In this document: positions 63,370 to 64,000 of the stretch, piece after piece
Layout: the number at the start of each line of letters is the position of its first letter
How positions within the stretch are numbered: position 1 is the stretch's first letter
From: Oceanicoccus sagamiensis
GTDB lineage: Bacteria > Pseudomonadota > Gammaproteobacteria > Pseudomonadales > Dasaniaceae
Assembly (NCBI RefSeq): GCF_002117105.1
Contig: NZ_CP019343.1
Location: 2,666,001-2,730,000 of the forward strand
DNA: 64,000 bases
Direction of reading: 5' to 3'
The notes under the pieces: generated by a model
What the model saw: only the letters and a program-made list of their open reading frames with translations
The model's database searches: none
Told to the model about the DNA's origin: nothing
Program-made: the position numbers and the translations under genes

Positions 63370-64000
63370 ATGCCGGTTAGTTTAAAAGAGCTTTTAAGCT
63401 GTACAAATACGTTATTAAAGCCTGAGGTTTTTAATGATTACTGCCCCAATGGTTTACAGGTACAAGGCAGCGATACGATCCAGACATTGGTTGCCGGTGT
63501 TACCGCCAGTCAGGCGTTGATTGATCGGGCTATAGCCGCCAACGCCGATGCGTTATTGGTTCATCATGGTTTTTTCTGGAAAGGGGAAGACCCTTGTGTG
63601 GTCGGTATCAAATATCGGCGTCTCCAGGCGCTGCTGGATCATAATATTAATTTAATCGCCTACCATTTGCCCCTCGATGCTCATCCGGTGATGGGTAACA
63701 ATGCCCAGTTGGCCAATCTACTGGGTTTAACGGTTACCGGCGGTTTGGAGCCCCATAACCCAAACTCGGTCGGCAATGTCGGGCGTTTAGCCGCGGCTAT
63801 GCCCGCCGCCGATTTTTGTCAGCAAGTGGCCAAAGCGCTGGGCCGTGAACCTTTATTAATCCAGAGTGGTGATCACCCTATTGAGACTATCGGCTGGTGT
63901 ACTGGCGCTGCTCAGGGTTATATCGATCAGGCGGCTATGCAGGGGGTGGATGCTTATCTTTCCGGCGAGGTGTCTGAACCTACGGTACATAGTGCCCGAG
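63370..64000 (+). CDS. Nif3/YbgI-family dinuclear metal protein (partial)
   Basis: The gene opens at ATG 63370 and is cut by the window end after 210 codons of a family usually near 250. Family motifs are SCTNTLLKPEVFNDYCPNGLQVQG, VTASQALIDRAIAANADALLVHHGFFW (metal-binding His pair), LIAYHLPLDAHPVMGNN and GVDAYLSGEVSEP. Nif3-like proteins are hexameric dinuclear-metal proteins of uncertain activity. The gene is divergent from the DegS-type protease gene, an order also seen near hisD/algW in pseudomonads. Confidence 0.93.
   Translation, partial: MPVSLKELLSCTNTLLKPEVFNDYCPNGLQVQGSDTIQTLVAGVTASQALIDRAIAANADALLVHHGFFWKGEDPCVVGIKYRRLQALLDHNINLIAYHLPLDAHPVMGNNAQLANLLGLTVTGGLEPHNPNSVGNVGRLAAAMPAADFCQQVAKALGREPLLIQSGDHPIETIGWCTGAAQGYIDQAAMQGVDAYLSGEVSEPTVHSAR

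Overview
The window looks like chromosomal DNA of a marine gammaproteobacterium, probably close to Cellvibrionales/Spongiibacteraceae or Alteromonadales. This rests on gene content and order: the kdsD-lptCAB-rpoN-hpf-ptsN-rapZ-npr block divergent from mlaC-ibaG-murA-hisGD, a complete gsp (type II secretion) operon, a sodium-pumping oxaloacetate decarboxylase, a BLUF photoreceptor and a PEP-CTERM protein. No 16S gene or other decisive taxonomic marker is present, so the placement is an inference.

Layout. 1-2405 is gene-poor, AT-rich and probably the right end of an integrated island. It holds an unrecognised two-helix membrane protein and a short promoter-hairpin-micro-ORF-terminator unit. It ends at a 45-nt copy of the 3' half of tRNA-Arg(ACG), a typical attachment-site scar. 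2433-2806 holds a 78-nt palindrome containing that tRNA end, a 77-bp direct repeat, and hairpins whose stems differ in sequence between repeat units but still pair; an orphan ParD antitoxin abuts this array. 3241-9097 carries envelope proteins, a BLUF protein, a DUF3081-like protein, a frameshifted NAD(P)-binding protein, a solute-binding protein and a MliC-like protein. 9284-12552 is an AI-2E/HlyD/DUF2955 transport cluster. 12667-15327 holds a 13-residue-repeat lipoprotein, a frameshifted SDR, a shikimate-kinase-like protein and a phosphopantetheinyl transferase. 15405-22805 is a cell-surface locus: an acidic beta-helix protein, a TonB-dependent receptor and a lipoprotein made of two tandem halves. 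The first two are preceded by PhoB-box-like 11-bp repeats, which suggests a phosphate-starvation scavenging system.

22950-29049 has a small secreted protein, a DUF4126 protein, dusC and oadGAB. 29594-41304 is the full gspC-N operon, followed by apbE, a small secreted protein and a WHy/LEA14 lipoprotein. 43195-47406 runs mostly on the minus strand: a heptosyltransferase, a 2OG-Fe(II) oxygenase, REP-type palindromes, a cytochrome P450 and a PEP-CTERM protein. 47593-57467 (minus) is darP, mgtE, and the npr-rapZ-ptsN-hpf-rpoN-lptBAC-kdsD-antiporter block. 57676-62051 (plus) is mlaC-ibaG-murA-hisG-hisD, followed by a REP pair, a DegS/AlgW-type protease (minus) and the start of a Nif3-family gene cut by the window edge.

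Most notable are the tRNA-derived hairpin array at the island edge, the Pho-box-linked receptor/beta-helix/duplicated-lipoprotein locus, the micro-ORF unit, and losses from an otherwise conserved block: kdsC is missing and a heptamer tandem repeat sits in its place, and mlaFED and mlaB are missing around mlaC. Two genes are broken by one-base deletions in G/C runs, which could be real decay or sequencing error.
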